A DNA stretch of 64,000 nucleotides from Euborellia annulipes (GCA_023213315.1 JAKCPI010005636.1:1-64000), one strand, 5' to 3'. Counted from the stretch's first letter, positions 10,838 through 23,084 are shown. The notes: a model not told the origin generated them from the letters alone. A program made the numbers and translations.

Positions 10838-11712
10838 CATGGAGACTCTGCAAGGGAGAGGCGCATTCAAGGAAGGAAGGGAGGCTAATTATAATTTAGT
10901 TCAAATTAGCAATAATAAATAACTTTTGTTATATTAAAATCATAATATTTTTCCTGTGCATAGTGGGAGCCCGGGCCTCTGTCTTCCCCCCCCCCCCCCC
11001 CTCCCCCTGGGACCGCTATATTATTTAATTTTGATAGGAATTTTCTAGGCTCTTTATAAAGATGGGAACTTATACTGTTTGTTTAATGATTCAAATAATA
11101 GTAGATGTATTATAATTTTTATAAAGAATTTTTTTCGCTTCCGTTATTTTTTAATAAAGACGGCCAATTTTAATATTTTTTTTTTTTTATTAAAAAAAAG
11201 AATCTAAATAAGTGCTGGAATATCCTAGATTTATTGATATTTGAGAGGCGAGTTTTGAGCCGACGTCGCCGTCGCCACGCCCTGGAGCATTGCCCCTTGG
11301 TGACGGTGACAAGAGCACCCTCATTCTACTCATCTCACCTTTATTATTCATATTATTTTTATTGACCACACCTAGTTGTGATAATATGAATATTGAACTC
11401 AGGATTTTTTACGAATTAGAGCTTTTGTAAAATGAATCAGATTAGATTGATTATGGTCAGGTATGGAGAAAATTTCGTTTGTATAAATTTTACCGAAACT
11501 CGAAATTTAGTCTATTTCTAGGCCTATTTGTTTGGCTAAAAGAAATGAAGTTTTTTTTCTGAAATAATTTTATCTATTTGCCACATGGACATCATTGATT
11601 GTTGGTTCGTTGTCGATACTTAATTGGAAGTAGGTTCGTAAAAAGTATCCAGGCTAATGAAATAAAAATTTATTTGTATTTTTTAGCCGGTATTAAAGAG
11701 TCTCACTTATTG
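10838..11712. other. AT-rich DNA with small GC-rich patch
   Basis: There is no gene. A C-run is at 10987-11000. At 11245-11330 a GC-rich patch contains GACGTCGCCGTCGCC and GGTGACGGTGAC, without splice sites or an ORF. Confidence 0.4.
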
Positions 11713-11985
11713 TCAGTAGGGCTGCGCAAAATAATCGATTATTCTCTCAAAAAAAAAATTTATTTAAAAAAATCGATTAATAGATTATTTCGATTATTTT
11801 TCACATTCGATTACCTATAGGAAAATAAAATCGATTATTTTTGGGGAAAATGCGTTTGAAAAGATCGAATTCGTAAAGTGAAAAAAATTTGCTATAGAAA
11901 AAAAAAAGGTATAATCGATTATTTTTTCGTCTATCCGGACCCAATAATCTATTATTTTTCATAATCGATAATCGATTCATGGTCT
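11713..11985. repeat. Repeat with clustered ATCGATTA palindromes
   Basis: About seven copies of ATCGATTA or TAATCGAT occur within ~270 bp, beginning just after TAGGGCTGCGCAAAATAAT. The start resembles the terminus of some hAT-type MITEs, but the right end and target duplication are not clear. The short open frame across it is low-complexity. Confidence 0.45.
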
Positions 11986-12529
11986 AATATTTTCAAAAAA
12001 AAAAAATAAATAAATAAATAAAATAACCAAAAATAAAATTTCTGACATAGTCCCTGAAGTTGAGCGTGATGTAATGCTACTATATATAAAAAGATCTTAT
12101 TTGAAATTCAGTAAACTAATTTCCTAACTATGTACAAAAAATTCATAAAATTTTTCTCAATATTGAATTTGTTCTCTCCTATTTGAAATCTTTGGTTCAT
12201 TGGTTTTTATATTTCCTTCGACTGGAATCGCGGTTGACAAGAAACGGGGAACACGATTTAGGCACAGATAGGATATAGAGAAGCTTCTCAGAAATATACA
12301 ATGATTGCCCTTGGGCATTTCCACCTATCTCGGTCCACCTCATACATAAATTTGTTTAAAATTATAACGAAAAATTATTATTCTTGATTAAGTGAGGTAA
12401 GAAAAACATTGACATTACACATTGGTGACACATGATTTAATCTTCTTTTCATTCTTATCTTTGTTATTAAAATATCATCTGCTAAATCATAAATGCAATA
12501 GCGATTCCCTTTATCGGTATAAATTAGAC

Positions 12530-12658
12530 TTTGCCATTCCTTTCCTGCCTGTGTTCACTCAAGTCTCAGCTCACACAAATCAGTAGTGAATTAGCCACTG
12601 GCAGAGGCAGCAAGAAACCTTGAATTTCTATTTTTCTTTCAATAGGAGCCTTTTAAAG
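12530..12658 (+). promoter_or_regulatory. Candidate promoter / 5' exon module 2
   Basis: TCAGTAGTGA at 12580-12589 matches the arthropod initiator core TCAGT. A donor AG|GTAAATCTC lies 79 bp downstream (exon end at 12658). Just before it, a pyrimidine tract and AATAG form a good acceptor, so 12646-12658 could instead be a 13-nt micro-exon. The upstream CCTGTGTTCACTC resembles CCTGTACTCACTC in module 1. Confidence 0.35.
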
Positions 12659-12787
12659 GTAAATCTCTTCTCACTATCTGTCCTAATCGGATTTAGAAAA
12701 TAATTGTAATCAAATCACTTATTAAAAATTTTATTTTATTGATAAACTCTAACAAATTCTCTAAAACTTTCACAGTTCATTGCATTT

Positions 12788-13424
12788 TACTTTCTCTTAC
12801 CTATATAGCCTGTGTTAATATATAGATAGAGAGAAAGTATTAGATTCATGTCAAAAATTTGAAGTCGAGATTTTAATGGAAATACATGTTTTGAGGTCCC
12901 CCTGGGCCCAAAAAAGTGGGTCCTGCAAAATAGTCTGTCTGTGTGTGAGTGTCTGTGAACAAAATATTTCAAGAGCTAGGAGGTTGAAATTTTATATTTG
13001 AGTTCCCCCATGGGCCTTAACACGAAGCTTTTATACAAAATCGGCCAAAAAGTATTTATTTATGTATTTTTTTTTTTTTCTCAAGTGATTTTGATTAAAA
13101 TTCAAAAATCAATTATTTTTTAGAACCTCTTTAAATTCTCGTTTTGCTCTCAAAATTGTTTGAAGCCCACTTTACTCTTGTACTTAAAAAAAACACACAC
13201 TTTTTTCCCATTCACACAAACAAACATAGCCGACCCTTGTTATAGTACTCTTGTACTTCATAGGAAAGATAGGAGAATAGTTGCCATGGTAACAAGATAG
13301 AAATATTTCTTAATGTTATTCAATTTTACATCTATCTAATATAGACACTAGTGTCGGAAATTAAATATATGAGGACATAAAAAATATGGTGTGTGCTGTG
13401 CGGCCAGTCACATCAGAATTTTAT
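12788..13424 (+). mobile_element. RepA copy with short internal insertion
   Basis: Collinear with the 5564 copy from TACTTTCTCTTACC to GGCCAGTCACATCAG. Around 13188-13246 it is interrupted by a piece resembling the SINE-A 3' tail (TTTTTTCCCATTCACAC). The 3' hairpin has lost one arm. Minus-strand frames here are repeat-derived. Confidence 0.8.
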
Positions 13425-14764
13425 TTATATATTAATTTTTTTCGGCATTTATAGTGATGCCAGTCAAAAACCTAATTTATATATTGTATATACCTGGTAT
13501 ATGCATATTTATTTTCATTGGTTTTCGCCTAGTGTTATTAATAATATTCCTTTGATCCCAATATATTGGACTTATCCATTAGAATACGAGCCAAGAGATA
13601 CTTTATTTCATTTTGAATCCATATCCTGTAATCTTAAAAGTGCAAATGGGGAAAACTTAATTCCATTTGCTCAGGAAGCGAATAAAATCTGGTCTAGAAA
13701 AAAAGAGACCAGGAAGAGATCAAATTATAAACGCTGAGAATCCTTTGGCTTGTGATATTAAAATATTGAATTCAATTTTTTTTTTACCTCCGGTACTATT
13801 CAAGGCGTTATACAATAAATAATATATCGTTTCTTTTAAAGGCTTGTTATCTAATAAATAAAACATTTGACATATCTTTTATAAATCGTATATAGGGATA
13901 TATACTCGGTAATGTTTTAACATATTCAAATTTGAGAAGAAAATAATAAAATTTATACAGGGGGGGGGGGGGGTATTTTTCCGTCGAGACGAACGGACAG
14001 AGACAACAAAATGCAATAAATCCCGGCTGATTTATGGATGCCGGTGTACCTAGAAAGAGAGAGAAAGAGAGGGACTTGACGCGCATGCGAGGAAATCAAC
14101 CGATATTCGTACAAACACCCACGTAGCAAATTGTGTAGGCCACTGGGCTACGGGGGAACTCGGTAATCATGCTACCGTGCAATTGCAATGCTGCAAGTGC
14201 ATTTGCAATTGACACCTCTCTCTCTCCCACTCTGTGGTTATCAGTGGGAAAAAACGATTGAATCAATCGTTCTAATCCCTTATCGTGATTTTAGTGAAAT
14301 AAATATGAAAAATGTTCGTCTTATCATTTTTGATAAAAAAAATTTAATATCAGAAACCGTTCAACGTAGATAATGAATAAAATTTATTGTGATCAGAAGA
14401 TGCTTGCCCGCTCCGCGGGCCGCGAAATGTATAAATCACCCTTATGCTATTTTGGAAAATTCCCAACAGCTGTTTTTGCCTGAATAGCGCAAATTTAAAC
14501 TATAAGACTTTTACTAAAATTTAAGATAGTGGGGAAAAAAATAAAAGTTAGAGATTTTCTATAGATGAGGTTTGTGAAAACCAACATCCTCAAACTTACC
14601 ACTAATTTTTTTGTATTGAAAACTTAGGGGTGAAATTTAGGGTTTTATTTTTTAATTTGTATTTCTTTTGACATCCACCAGCCATTTCGATCTCGTCGCT
14701 ATTTATTTCATTTGATTGGCCGCCAATTCCTTTTTGCATTTTAATTTGACACATCACATCACAC
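13425..14764. other. Non-coding AT-rich DNA, no supported gene
   Basis: Frames of 60-114 codons occur (for example 13393-13737 and 14188-14373) but lack domains and consistent splice context. A G-run is at 13960-13972, a GA tract near 14051, and the small hairpin GCCCGCTCCGCGGGC at about 14406. Confidence 0.4.
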
Positions 14765-14826
14765 GTCTTTCGACTATCGAAACAATGAATAATTGTGAAC
14801 TGTGCGGTCAGTCACGCCAGATTTTC
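14765..14826 (+). repeat. RepA 3'-end fragment
   Basis: Only the hairpin arm TGTGAACTGTGCGGTCAGTC with a terminal CCAGATTTT remains. Confidence 0.55.
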
Positions 14827-14881
14827 AATTATATTATTTTAATCTTTATTTAAAGAACAATCTGAGACTGTCGATCAGGTC

Positions 14882-15279
14882 TATTCTCTAAAAACAGGCG
14901 TTAAAATTCAAAATAATCAAATGGGTGTTAAAAAGTAATGTAGAAACAATCAGCGTTAAAAAAATGTAATTCTCGAAACAAAGTTTTAACAGCGACGTTA
15001 ACATGTTGCTTTTGTTTCAAAGCTATCAAAATCATAACCTTAAGGGCACCAATTTTATTTTAACAGGACGTTAAAATATTAAAGGCACCCCTTAGACATG
15101 GCATTAATTTTTAATACTATTTACTAAATGTTAATGATTTGACTTTAAATTTTTGTTTACAGAATAATTAAGGCAAGGAAGTGATTTTGAATAGCATTTT
15201 TTAACGCTGATTGTTTTTACAATTACTTTTTAACACCCATTTGTTTATTTTAAATTTTAACGCCTGTTTTTAGAGAATA
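14882..15279. mobile_element. ~400-bp MITE with ~85-bp inverted termini
   Basis: The ends TATTCTCTAAAAACAGGCGT and its complement extend into ~85-bp inverted arms containing GGGTGTTAAAAAGTAAT and ATCAGCGTTAAAAA boxes. Flanks share GTC on both sides, possibly a 3-bp duplication. It is non-coding. Confidence 0.7.
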
Positions 15280-15979
15280 GTCCTAAATATGATTTATAGA
15301 CTAAGGAATATCAAAATTACCGTGGCCCAGAAAAATAATAAGAAAAGCAGATAATAAAAGGATGAAAATATTTTTTTCAATCTCTGTCTTAGGTTCAAAA
15401 GTTTCCAAAAGTTCAAATGTGTAATTTTCTGTTTGTTTTATTGGAGGTGTAATAGCTAGCATGAAAGAAGGGTAACGTTGTTAACAGTTAACATTAAATA
15501 AACACCTACATAAGTTTATTAATTAGATTCATTTTAACTTGCATAATTATTACGAGGGCGGTTTTAAAATTTTATATTTTAAAATCCATTCAATTCAATG
15601 AAAATGAAATTTTTTTTTCTTACCAATTTGACGTAATGGTTATAGAATAATTTTTATCTAAATTTTTTCCTCAAAGATTATCTCTTACGTCAACTTAATA
15701 AGATTTTCTCATAATAAATGATGATATTTATCAGGATTAAGATAAATTATAGGTAAAAAATAAATATAAAATATGAGACAAGAGCAATTCCTAAAAGAAA
15801 CAAGTTCTTAATTTAGGATTCTGATGCTGATTAAGATTTTAAAGAAATATTTACTTGGAAAATATATCTATCTGTCTTACTATTGTTTTTAAACAAACAT
15901 TGAGGGCTCAGATGATGGGTAGCTCTCTCCTCCACAAAAAGTCGATTCTCCTGAGCGATCGAATTTTTTACCTCTTAAA
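15280..15979. other. AT-rich DNA, no supported feature
   Basis: I see no ORF, RNA gene or delimited repeat here. Confidence 0.5.
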
Positions 15980-17353
15980 TGAACCCTGTTATTCAATGGT
16001 GTGTCAAAGACCAAAAATTCAAAATTGAATTAAGCATGGAATATTGTTTCAAATGCTTTAATTAATAGTATTTTTTATGAAATATGTCCTAAAAAAATTT
16101 ATTTTTAATGTAAAAGCATAAAATTATTTTTACAATATTTCAATGCAGGATTTTACATTTTTCAATAATGATTTATGTACTTAACATGTTGTTTCGTAAT
16201 ACTTAATTTGAAAAGAACAATTTTTCATTTATGCGTCAAGTGCAAGACATCGTAAACAACTATACGCTTGAGATATATTGTTGCTTTTATGCCCTAAGTA
16301 TTTTCAATTATGAACACCGGCATCGCTATTGTTTAGAGGTATTTAATATAAAGTCAAGAAAATATTAATTTTATTTATTTCAAATTTATATATTCAATAC
16401 ACTATTACTATATTCCATTTGTTGAAATTTAATACAAGTATTTCATAGCCTACATTATCAATAGTTATATTATAATTCATTTTTACTTTCTTTTAGCCTA
16501 ATTCTATAATGTTTTCTATCCTTTTCTATGAACTATATATATATATAATTTTCCAATTAACAATAAATTAATATCGTTTAATTGAGTTTTAACCAGTGTG
16601 ATTTTAACAACCAATAAAAAGTTATTTACCAAATAATATTATATATACTTTTTTCCCTTAAATAAACAAAAATCATTTTTTTTTTGAAAAATGAGAAAAT
16701 TTTCTCTGAATTCGTAGACGTCAAAATTTAATTTTTTGATATTATTCCTGATAATGAAAATGAAGATGAGGATGAGGATCTGTGCGATTTCGAAAAGACA
16801 ACAAAATAAATAATATTAGGTTAGGTTAGGTTGAAGTGGCCGTAATATTAAGTCTATTTCATTATTATAACTTTGATTTACTGTTTCCAAGCTATTTATT
16901 CGGAAATTAATTGATGAGAAAATTTTGTTATCACTTTCTATTTAATTTTAAAATATTAATACTATTTAAAATTGATGAATGTGATTTTGATAAAAAGTTT
17001 CTATGCTACTAGTATCAAATATAAAGAGACTTTGAAGCATTTTTGCAAATATAATTGGACTTAGAGAATTTTTCAATCATGGGTCAAGGGACTTTGAAGC
17101 ATTTTTTACAAAATATATCGCACATAGAGAATTTTGTAAAAATAATTTTTTATATTTTATTTTTTTCTCTAAATTAGTCATATTTTTAGAGATAATTTAT
17201 GAATATCTGCCATAATTACAGTATTTACTTGCACAATTGACAAAAAAATGATATATAATCTAATAAAAACAATTTAAATCAGAAAAACTTTAACGTTGAT
17301 TTTCTCAAAACTCGATATTTGGTCTTTGACACACCATTGAATAACAGGGTTCA
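15980..17353. mobile_element. 1.37-kb DNA transposon remnant with perfect 36-bp TIRs
   Basis: TGAACCCTGTTATTCAATGG begins a 36-bp terminal repeat that is matched exactly, inverted, at 17318-17353; weaker symmetry extends about 15 bp further out. The interior is AT-rich. It has a direct duplication of a ~50-bp unit containing GGGACTTTGAAGCATTTTT (near 17028 and 17090) and, at 16741-16809, an acidic 22-codon tail (a DNEN-type D/E run) ending in TAA that could be the last piece of a decayed ORF. A short TTAGG triplet run near 16817 is also inside. The superfamily is unassigned. Confidence 0.7.
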
Positions 17354-17427
17354 AATAATCATGAGGTTTTTCAATTAAAAGTCGGAGATACTTTATTTAA
17401 ACTGAATAAATGCGGCTCTCTGCTTTT

Positions 17428-18181
17428 TACTTTCTCTTACATCTATATTTGTTAATATATAGAGAGAGAATGTATTGGATTCATGTCAAAAATTCGATGT
17501 CGAAATTTTGATGGATATACACGTTTTGAGGCGTATAATATCCTTAACACAAAAAGTACTAATACTTTATTGATGTGGTTTTTTCAGTATTTTTTCGATT
17601 TTCTCAAAATTCGCTCCAACGGTTTTGATTCTTCTTCTTCTTCTGTCCTCGCCTTATTCCCGCGATGCGGGGTCGGTGGACCTCGCTTTTTCCCTCCAAA
17701 CCTATCATGCGACAGGCCGGCCCGTCGCATGGTCTGACGCCTGTTGAAAAGAGGCAGGAAGAGACAGACATTCAAAGAACTGAAGGACTGCCTGTCCCAG
17801 CTCGGACAGCTCGTGGTCGCCATCCACATACCCACAAGATGTGGGCCCCTGAGCAAACTCCAACGGTTTTGATTAAAATTCAAAAATCAATTATTTTTTG
17901 AATGCTCTTTAAAATGTTTATTCGCGTTTTGCCATTGAAATCTTCTGAAGACCACTTTACTCTTGTACTTCATAGGAGAGATAGGCGAAATGTTTGCCAT
18001 GGTAGCAAAATATAAATATTTTCCCATACTTATAAATTTTACATCTTGAATTCTAATATATCGGCCGAAACTAAATATATCTCGACACAAAAAATTTGGT
18101 GTGACAAGTACAGAACACAACTTTCTCTTACCTTCGGTAATTGAAAGTTGTGTGCTGTGTGACCAATCACACCAGATTTTT
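17428..18181 (+). mobile_element. RepA copy interrupted by a retroposed insertion
   Basis: The copy starts TACTTTCTCTTACATC and ends GACCAATCACACCAGATTTT. It has a short deletion after the GTTTTGAGG box. Its middle is split at CTCCAACGGTTTTGATT, which is duplicated on both sides of the 227-bp insert at 17631-17857. The 3' hairpin is complete. Confidence 0.85.
17631..17857 (-). mobile_element. Non-LTR/SINE insertion with 17-bp target duplication
   Basis: This GC-rich block is flanked by exact copies of CTCCAACGGTTTTGATT (17614-17630 and 17858-17874). On the minus strand it ends in a (GAA)n-type tail (CTTCTTCTTCTT on plus), preceded by a small stem around CCGCATCGCGGG and a GGCGAGGACAG box. 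A long target duplication plus a short tandem 3' tail indicates target-primed reverse transcription, as in RTE-like LINEs or their SINEs. Both-strand open frames in it are non-genic. Confidence 0.75.
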
Positions 18182-18191
18182 TATTTATTTA

Positions 18192-18448
18192 TTTATTTTT
18201 TTTAAACACTCACACTTTTTTCTCATTCACACCCACACGCAGTCTTTTCGGCAACTTAAACCATTTAAGACTTTTTACGATATTCGTTATAAAGATTAAT
18301 TATACATATTAGGAGTCCAGGCATTCTTATTTAGGCCATTTGGTATCCAAATGGCTTAAATAAAATCTTCGGACTGCCTGGGTTCCGAACCCGCGACTTT
18401 TGGTATACGAGGTTAGCACGCTAACCTCTACGCCATGCCCCGAGGGCG
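18192..18448 (-). mobile_element. SINE-A, tRNA-derived, near complete
   Basis: On the minus strand a tRNA-like head carries an A-box region (GGCGTAGAGGTTAGCG) and a B box (GGGTTCGGAACCC). A body with CCATTTGGATACCAAATGG follows, then the domain TTAAGTTGCCGAAAAGAC and a TGTGAATGAGAAAAAAGTGTG tail. It is inserted immediately next to RepA. Related copies are at 29095 and 35563. Confidence 0.75.
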
Positions 18449-19115
18449 ATTTTTTATTTTATACATATTTAACCAATCGAATTATATTTGTTTACGGTAT
18501 AACAAAAATGAAACGAAAAAATGGATCCAATTATCTTGAAGACGGAGATTCCCTGCTCTCAGAAACATTAGATTATCGAGATAGGAGTTGATATAAATTG
18601 CGCTGAAATTTTGCTTAATTGTTCTTTTCGTGATATTCGCTCTTTTAATTTATAAATCGAAAATAATTAGGGCTTTTACATTCAGTTTGAAATATTTTTT
18701 ACATGAGTATTCAATTTTGATATCAATATTTTTTTAAATCGATGTATTTATCATATTGATATTAAAATCGGAGATTATAGTGACTTCTTTTTTATTTCTT
18801 AGGTTCTATTAATCTTAATGATATGCTTTTTTAGACAGAGACATTGACAGAAACAAGCACTTTCTTTATACAAAGCCAATAATTTCCTGTTAGCTACTTA
18901 TTTTAGTCAAATAACATAAGAGCGATAATTTTTTTTTATATTGCCTTGAAAATTTATTATTATAAATTGAAGAACCGGTTGAGGGTGAACGCCCGAAATC
19001 ATCTGCCATATGGATTAGTTTATTAGAATATTCACGTACGAGAGTAAAATTAGCGAATAAAGGGACACAACTTATAAAAAACAATTCTAACTCACACTTT
19101 CATTTAATTCTTGTG
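18449..19115. other. AT-rich DNA, no supported feature
   Basis: Short frames at 18400-18591 and 18890-19084 have no domain or splice support. No delimited repeat was seen. Confidence 0.4.
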
Positions 19116-19119
19116 CACC

Positions 19120-19215
19120 TCAAACCATTTAAACAGTATTACGGGCCGGGGGGCCTGGCAATCCGAAGCAATCATGTGGAACGTCCTCCAGTTGCCATCG
19201 ATTCAAAAGAATTTA
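19120..19215 (+). repeat. Dispersed repeat related to the 9.9-kb and 33.4-kb elements
   Basis: It contains AATCATGTGGAACGTCCTCC followed by TTGCCATCGAT, matching the 3' part of the possible 5S-like SINE. The upstream part is replaced by a SINE-A-like tail (CACCTCAAACCATTTAAAC). Confidence 0.3.
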
Positions 19216-19668
19216 AATATTTTTTTATAAATGGTCTCAGTAGTTGATGGGAAATTAAAAAAAAATCCGTATTATGAAAAGAAGAATCCTATTATTTTTA
19301 TAAATAGAATCAAAGACCTCTTTTCATATAGTTGTAATTAAAAAAAAAAAAAAAAAAAGGAAAAAGCATCCATGATTATTTATTAAATTTTATCGACATT
19401 AATTCATTCTTAATTTTGCTTTTTATTTTATAAAAGTTTTCTTTCTTTATAGACGGCCGTGGTACGAACCCATTGAACCCTCCAATTTCTAATAAGTATA
19501 CTTTATATTAGTTAAATAAAAAAAATGTTGATGATCATAATGTATTAGAAAAATTAATTAAAAAAATCTTTTTAAAGAATCCTTTTCAAGGCAGTTAGTT
19601 ACTTTGAACAAGATGTAAAAAAATTTAGCTAAAAGGAAAAAAGAAGGATTATTAAAAAATAATTAAAA

Positions 19669-20110
19669 AAAAAAAATCTGATGTGACTGGTCGCACACAA
19701 CTTTCTCTTACCCTTCGGCAAGAGAAAGTTGTGTACTGTGCTTGTCACACCATATTTTTTCGTATTTTTGTTGTTTAATTAAAATCGTTGAAGCGAATTT
19801 TGAGAAAATCGGAAAAAATACCTGAAAAAGTACATCAATAAAGTACTATTTTGGCCGTTTTTGTTCAAAAGCTTATTTACACGCTCCCTTAGGGGAGGAG
19901 GGGTGCCTAACTTAAATATAAAATTTCAACCATTCTCTTTTCGTTCCCAATTTTGTTCACAGACACACAGACAGGCCAATTTGCGGGACCCACTTTTTTT
20001 TAACTCAGGGGACCTCAAAACGTGTATATCCATCAAAAAACTCGACATTGAATTTTTGGCATGATTTCAATACTTTCTATATATTTCATATATAGGGTAA
20101 GAGAAAGTAA
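19669..20110 (-). mobile_element. RepA copy with internal deletion
   Basis: It has a complete 3' hairpin (GATGTGACTGGTCGCACA through TTGTCACACCA), then jumps from the CGTATTTTTG region to the AAAATCGTTGAAGCGAATTT box, so ~230 bp of the body is missing. It ends GGTAAGAGAAAGTA. Confidence 0.8.
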
Positions 20111-21024
20111 TAATTGTATAATCAAATTTCTTATATAATTAAAAACAACCAAGACATTAATTAATATAAAAAAAAAAATTCAAATCAAAAATCTCCAAAA
20201 AATCTTAACTTGTTTTTCTCTGAAAACAAACATTGAAAGATGAAACAAACATATTAAACTTAGAAGATCCTAAATATAGATATTCAAATTTGGAGAGGTT
20301 AAAAACTGTTAAAAAATGCCACCAATATTTTATTGAGTACCACAATTTTCTCACTGGATCAAATCTTTTGAAATTTTGTACACATTAATTAGCAATTAAA
20401 ACAAGTCCTCCCTATTTGCATATCTAGATAGGAGGAGAGATTATAGGTTCCAAATTCTCCCCCTCCCCCCAAAACAAATTTCTGGACACGCCTATGATTA
20501 AAAAAAAGTAAAGTTTCAAAAAATTAATTGTTTTCTAGTAATAAATACCTAACTGTCTCCATATTTTCTTCAAACAAAAACAACCTTGACAAATTCTGTT
20601 GACTTGAAAAATATTTTTTTTTACCATTCATTGGAGATGAAAACGTGATGCTTGGCGACAAATAAAAATTAGTGACCCTTTTAAAAACACACTCAATTGA
20701 ACATTTTTCTATTCTGTTTCACTGTCGAGGAATTTTATGTATAATGCACTTGCTTGTCTTGTTTTGAGATGCGACCCAAATGACCGCATCGCACGTTTAC
20801 TCTAATGACTTCCAAATAAATGTTTTTGGTGAATAGAATCTTTTCTCTCTCTCCACTCAAAACAACTGGAGATTCATCATCAGAGTTCATATATAACGAG
20901 GACAGTCTAAATTTAGTTGCGTTACACAATCATAACATAAATTTATTATTTTCAATTTGTATTGTTTTATTTTTACACTACGTACTTGAAAAAGTTTATT
21001 TTGAAATATTTAAATTATATTTTG
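20111..21024. other. AT-rich DNA, no supported feature
   Basis: Overlapping frames at 20735-20929 and 20820-21056 lie on opposite strands and show no family features. Confidence 0.4.
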
Positions 21025-21556
21025 ACAAATCTTTCTCTTATATAAGTAATATATAGAGAAATTAGATTAATATCAAAAATTCGATGTCGAGATTTTGATG
21101 GAAATACATGTTTTCAGGTCAAGTGAGTTAAAAAAAAAAAGGATTGGTCTGTCTGTGGTGATGATTTAAGGCATGAAGGAAATGAGCTACGAGGTTGAAA
21201 TTTTATATTCAAGTTAGGTACCCCCCGGAAGTTAAAATAAGCTTTTGAACAAAATTGACTAAAAAGTACTAGCACTTTACTGAAGTACTTTTTCAGTTTT
21301 TTTACTTCCCCAAAAAAATGCATATAAGCTATTTTTTGCGTGAAAATTGTTTGAAGTTCTCTTTACTGATGTACTTTTTTTCGAATTTCCAATGGAAGCA
21401 TTCGTAGCCCAGCTCATCTATGAAAGGCAAATTGTCAAATTTGGAACTAAAGTGCTATGGGAAACTATATATATGTTTATACATAAAAATCTGGTATGTA
21501 TGACAGGACAATATAGGCCTACAACTTTCGAAGGATTAAGTCACTCCAGATTTTTT
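21025..21556 (+). repeat. Diverged RepA copy
   Basis: RepA order is kept (TTCGATGTCGAGATTTTGATGG, the tract before GATGATTTAAGGCATGAAGG, a GTACTAGCACTTTACTGA-type box and a terminal TCACTCCAGATTTTTT). Many point changes are present, and the 3' hairpin has decayed. Confidence 0.7.
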
Positions 21557-22366
21557 AACATAACTTCGCCCTTTTATTTTAAGAAAGATTTATTAAAAAA
21601 AAATCATGCTTGTTTTTTTATCAATCAATATTATATTATATTATTATTTCCACAGTTTTGATTTTCCTCTTGAATATCAGTGTGATGGTTTACTTTTGAG
21701 ATTCCTTTTATTTTATTTAAATCAATTGTTAATTTTTCTTATATTGTTTCTTTGATCATAGTCAGGAAATTTTTTCTGCAGGAGGCGGGTTCTGAGAGGT
21801 CCCCTCTTCATATGAATAAAACAAAAAACGAGGACTTGTTTCTTTAAAACATCTCAATCATTATTAAGACCATATAAATCAAAGGAATTCATTTTAATCA
21901 TTTATATTGCTTTTAAGCTCATATTAATGTCAAAAACAAAATGAATATCATTTATCTAATAATGATTAAGGTTTTATTGATTGCGGAAATTTATATTGTA
22001 TTCTAGAGGATTATACCAAAAATGTTTCTAGGTTGTGCATGTTCATTCTCATTCTCAAGAATACTCCAAATTTAGCCTCTTTTGACATCAGTTGTTTGAA
22101 AAAAATATCGAGTGACATCGCACACATTTCTCTTAAGCTATCTGCTTAATAAAAGAAAGCATTATCATATGCTGCATATTTTTCTCGCCATTCTTATGTT
22201 AGTATTAAAATCAGACATAATAAATAGTGGCACCATCAATGTTTACTTCCTCTTACTCTATATATGAAATATATATAGAGAGAAAGTATTGTTTCATAAT
22301 CTAATCTACAATTTTATGAAAATTTATCTTCGATTGAGATTTCTTTATTTTCATCATTTTATTTTT
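21557..22366. other. AT-rich DNA with a RepA 5' hairpin fragment
   Basis: Only a solitary RepA 5' hairpin (TACTTCCTCTTACTC ... GAGAGAAAGTATTG) at about 22245-22291 is recognisable. There is no gene. Confidence 0.45.
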
Positions 22367-22611
22367 ACTTTATCTTATTGTTAATATAAAGAGATTGTAT
22401 TGCATTTATGTCAAAATGTCGAGATTTTGATGGAAATACACGTTTTGAGATCTAAAAAGTGGGTAGCGCAAATTTGTCGGTGTGTAGCCCAAATTAAAGC
22501 AAGAAGGAAATGAGTTACTAGGTTGAAATTTTATAATTTAGTTATTTACCCACCTGAGGCTTGTAAATAAGTTTTTAACTAAAATCGGCCAAAGCGTACT
22601 AGTACTTAAAG

Positions 22612-22888
22612 CAAGGGTGGATACAGGGGGGGGGGGGTAAAGGGGTTAAATACCCCCCCCCTCCCCGAGATTTGAAAAAAAAAAAAAAAAAAAAAACTTT
22701 TTCTAAAAAAAAATTTATTTTTAATGTAAAATTTTAAAAATTAATCCTTGAAAATTTGATTTGTATTTATATTCTGGCAAACAAGTACAGAATGCGCCTT
22801 TAAATTACCGAAATTAAGAAAAAATTGTGTGCTGTGCGACCAGTCACACCAGATTACCCCCCGAGAAACACCTCTGGATCCGCTCTTG
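22612..22888 (+). mobile_element. RepB hAT-like MITE nested in RepA
   Basis: Starts CAAGGGTGGATACAGG and ends GATCCGCTCTTG. Flanks ACTTAAAG and CTTTACAG agree at five of eight positions, a decayed 8-bp duplication. The RepA-hairpin-like segment lies next to the right terminus. Confidence 0.8.
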
Positions 22889-23084
22889 CTTTACAGATGT
22901 ACTTTTTCGGATTTTTTTGATTTTCTCAAAATTCACTCTGATTAAAATTTATAAATCAATTAGTTTTTAGATGCTCTTTAAGATGTATATTCTCATTTTT
23001 CCTTCAAAACTTTAAGAAAGATAAGAAAAAAAGTTGCCAAGTTAATAAAATATAAATATTTTTTAATGTTTATAAATTTTTCTT

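Noticed and set aside
13393..13737. 114-codon plus-strand frame
   Set aside because: It starts within the RepA end, shows no domain, and composition is like surrounding non-coding DNA; a transposon or exon remnant cannot be demonstrated.
14400..14430. GC hairpin GCCCGCTCCGCGGGC as a Helitron 3' end
   Set aside because: No CTRR follows at the right distance and no partner 5' TC end was found.
16814..16832. TTAGG repeat run, the arthropod telomere motif
   Set aside because: Only about three units, inside a transposon remnant; far too short to indicate a telomere.
17584..17901. Overlapping 78-99-codon frames on both strands
   Set aside because: They span a retroposed GC-rich insert and its RepA flanks, not a gene.
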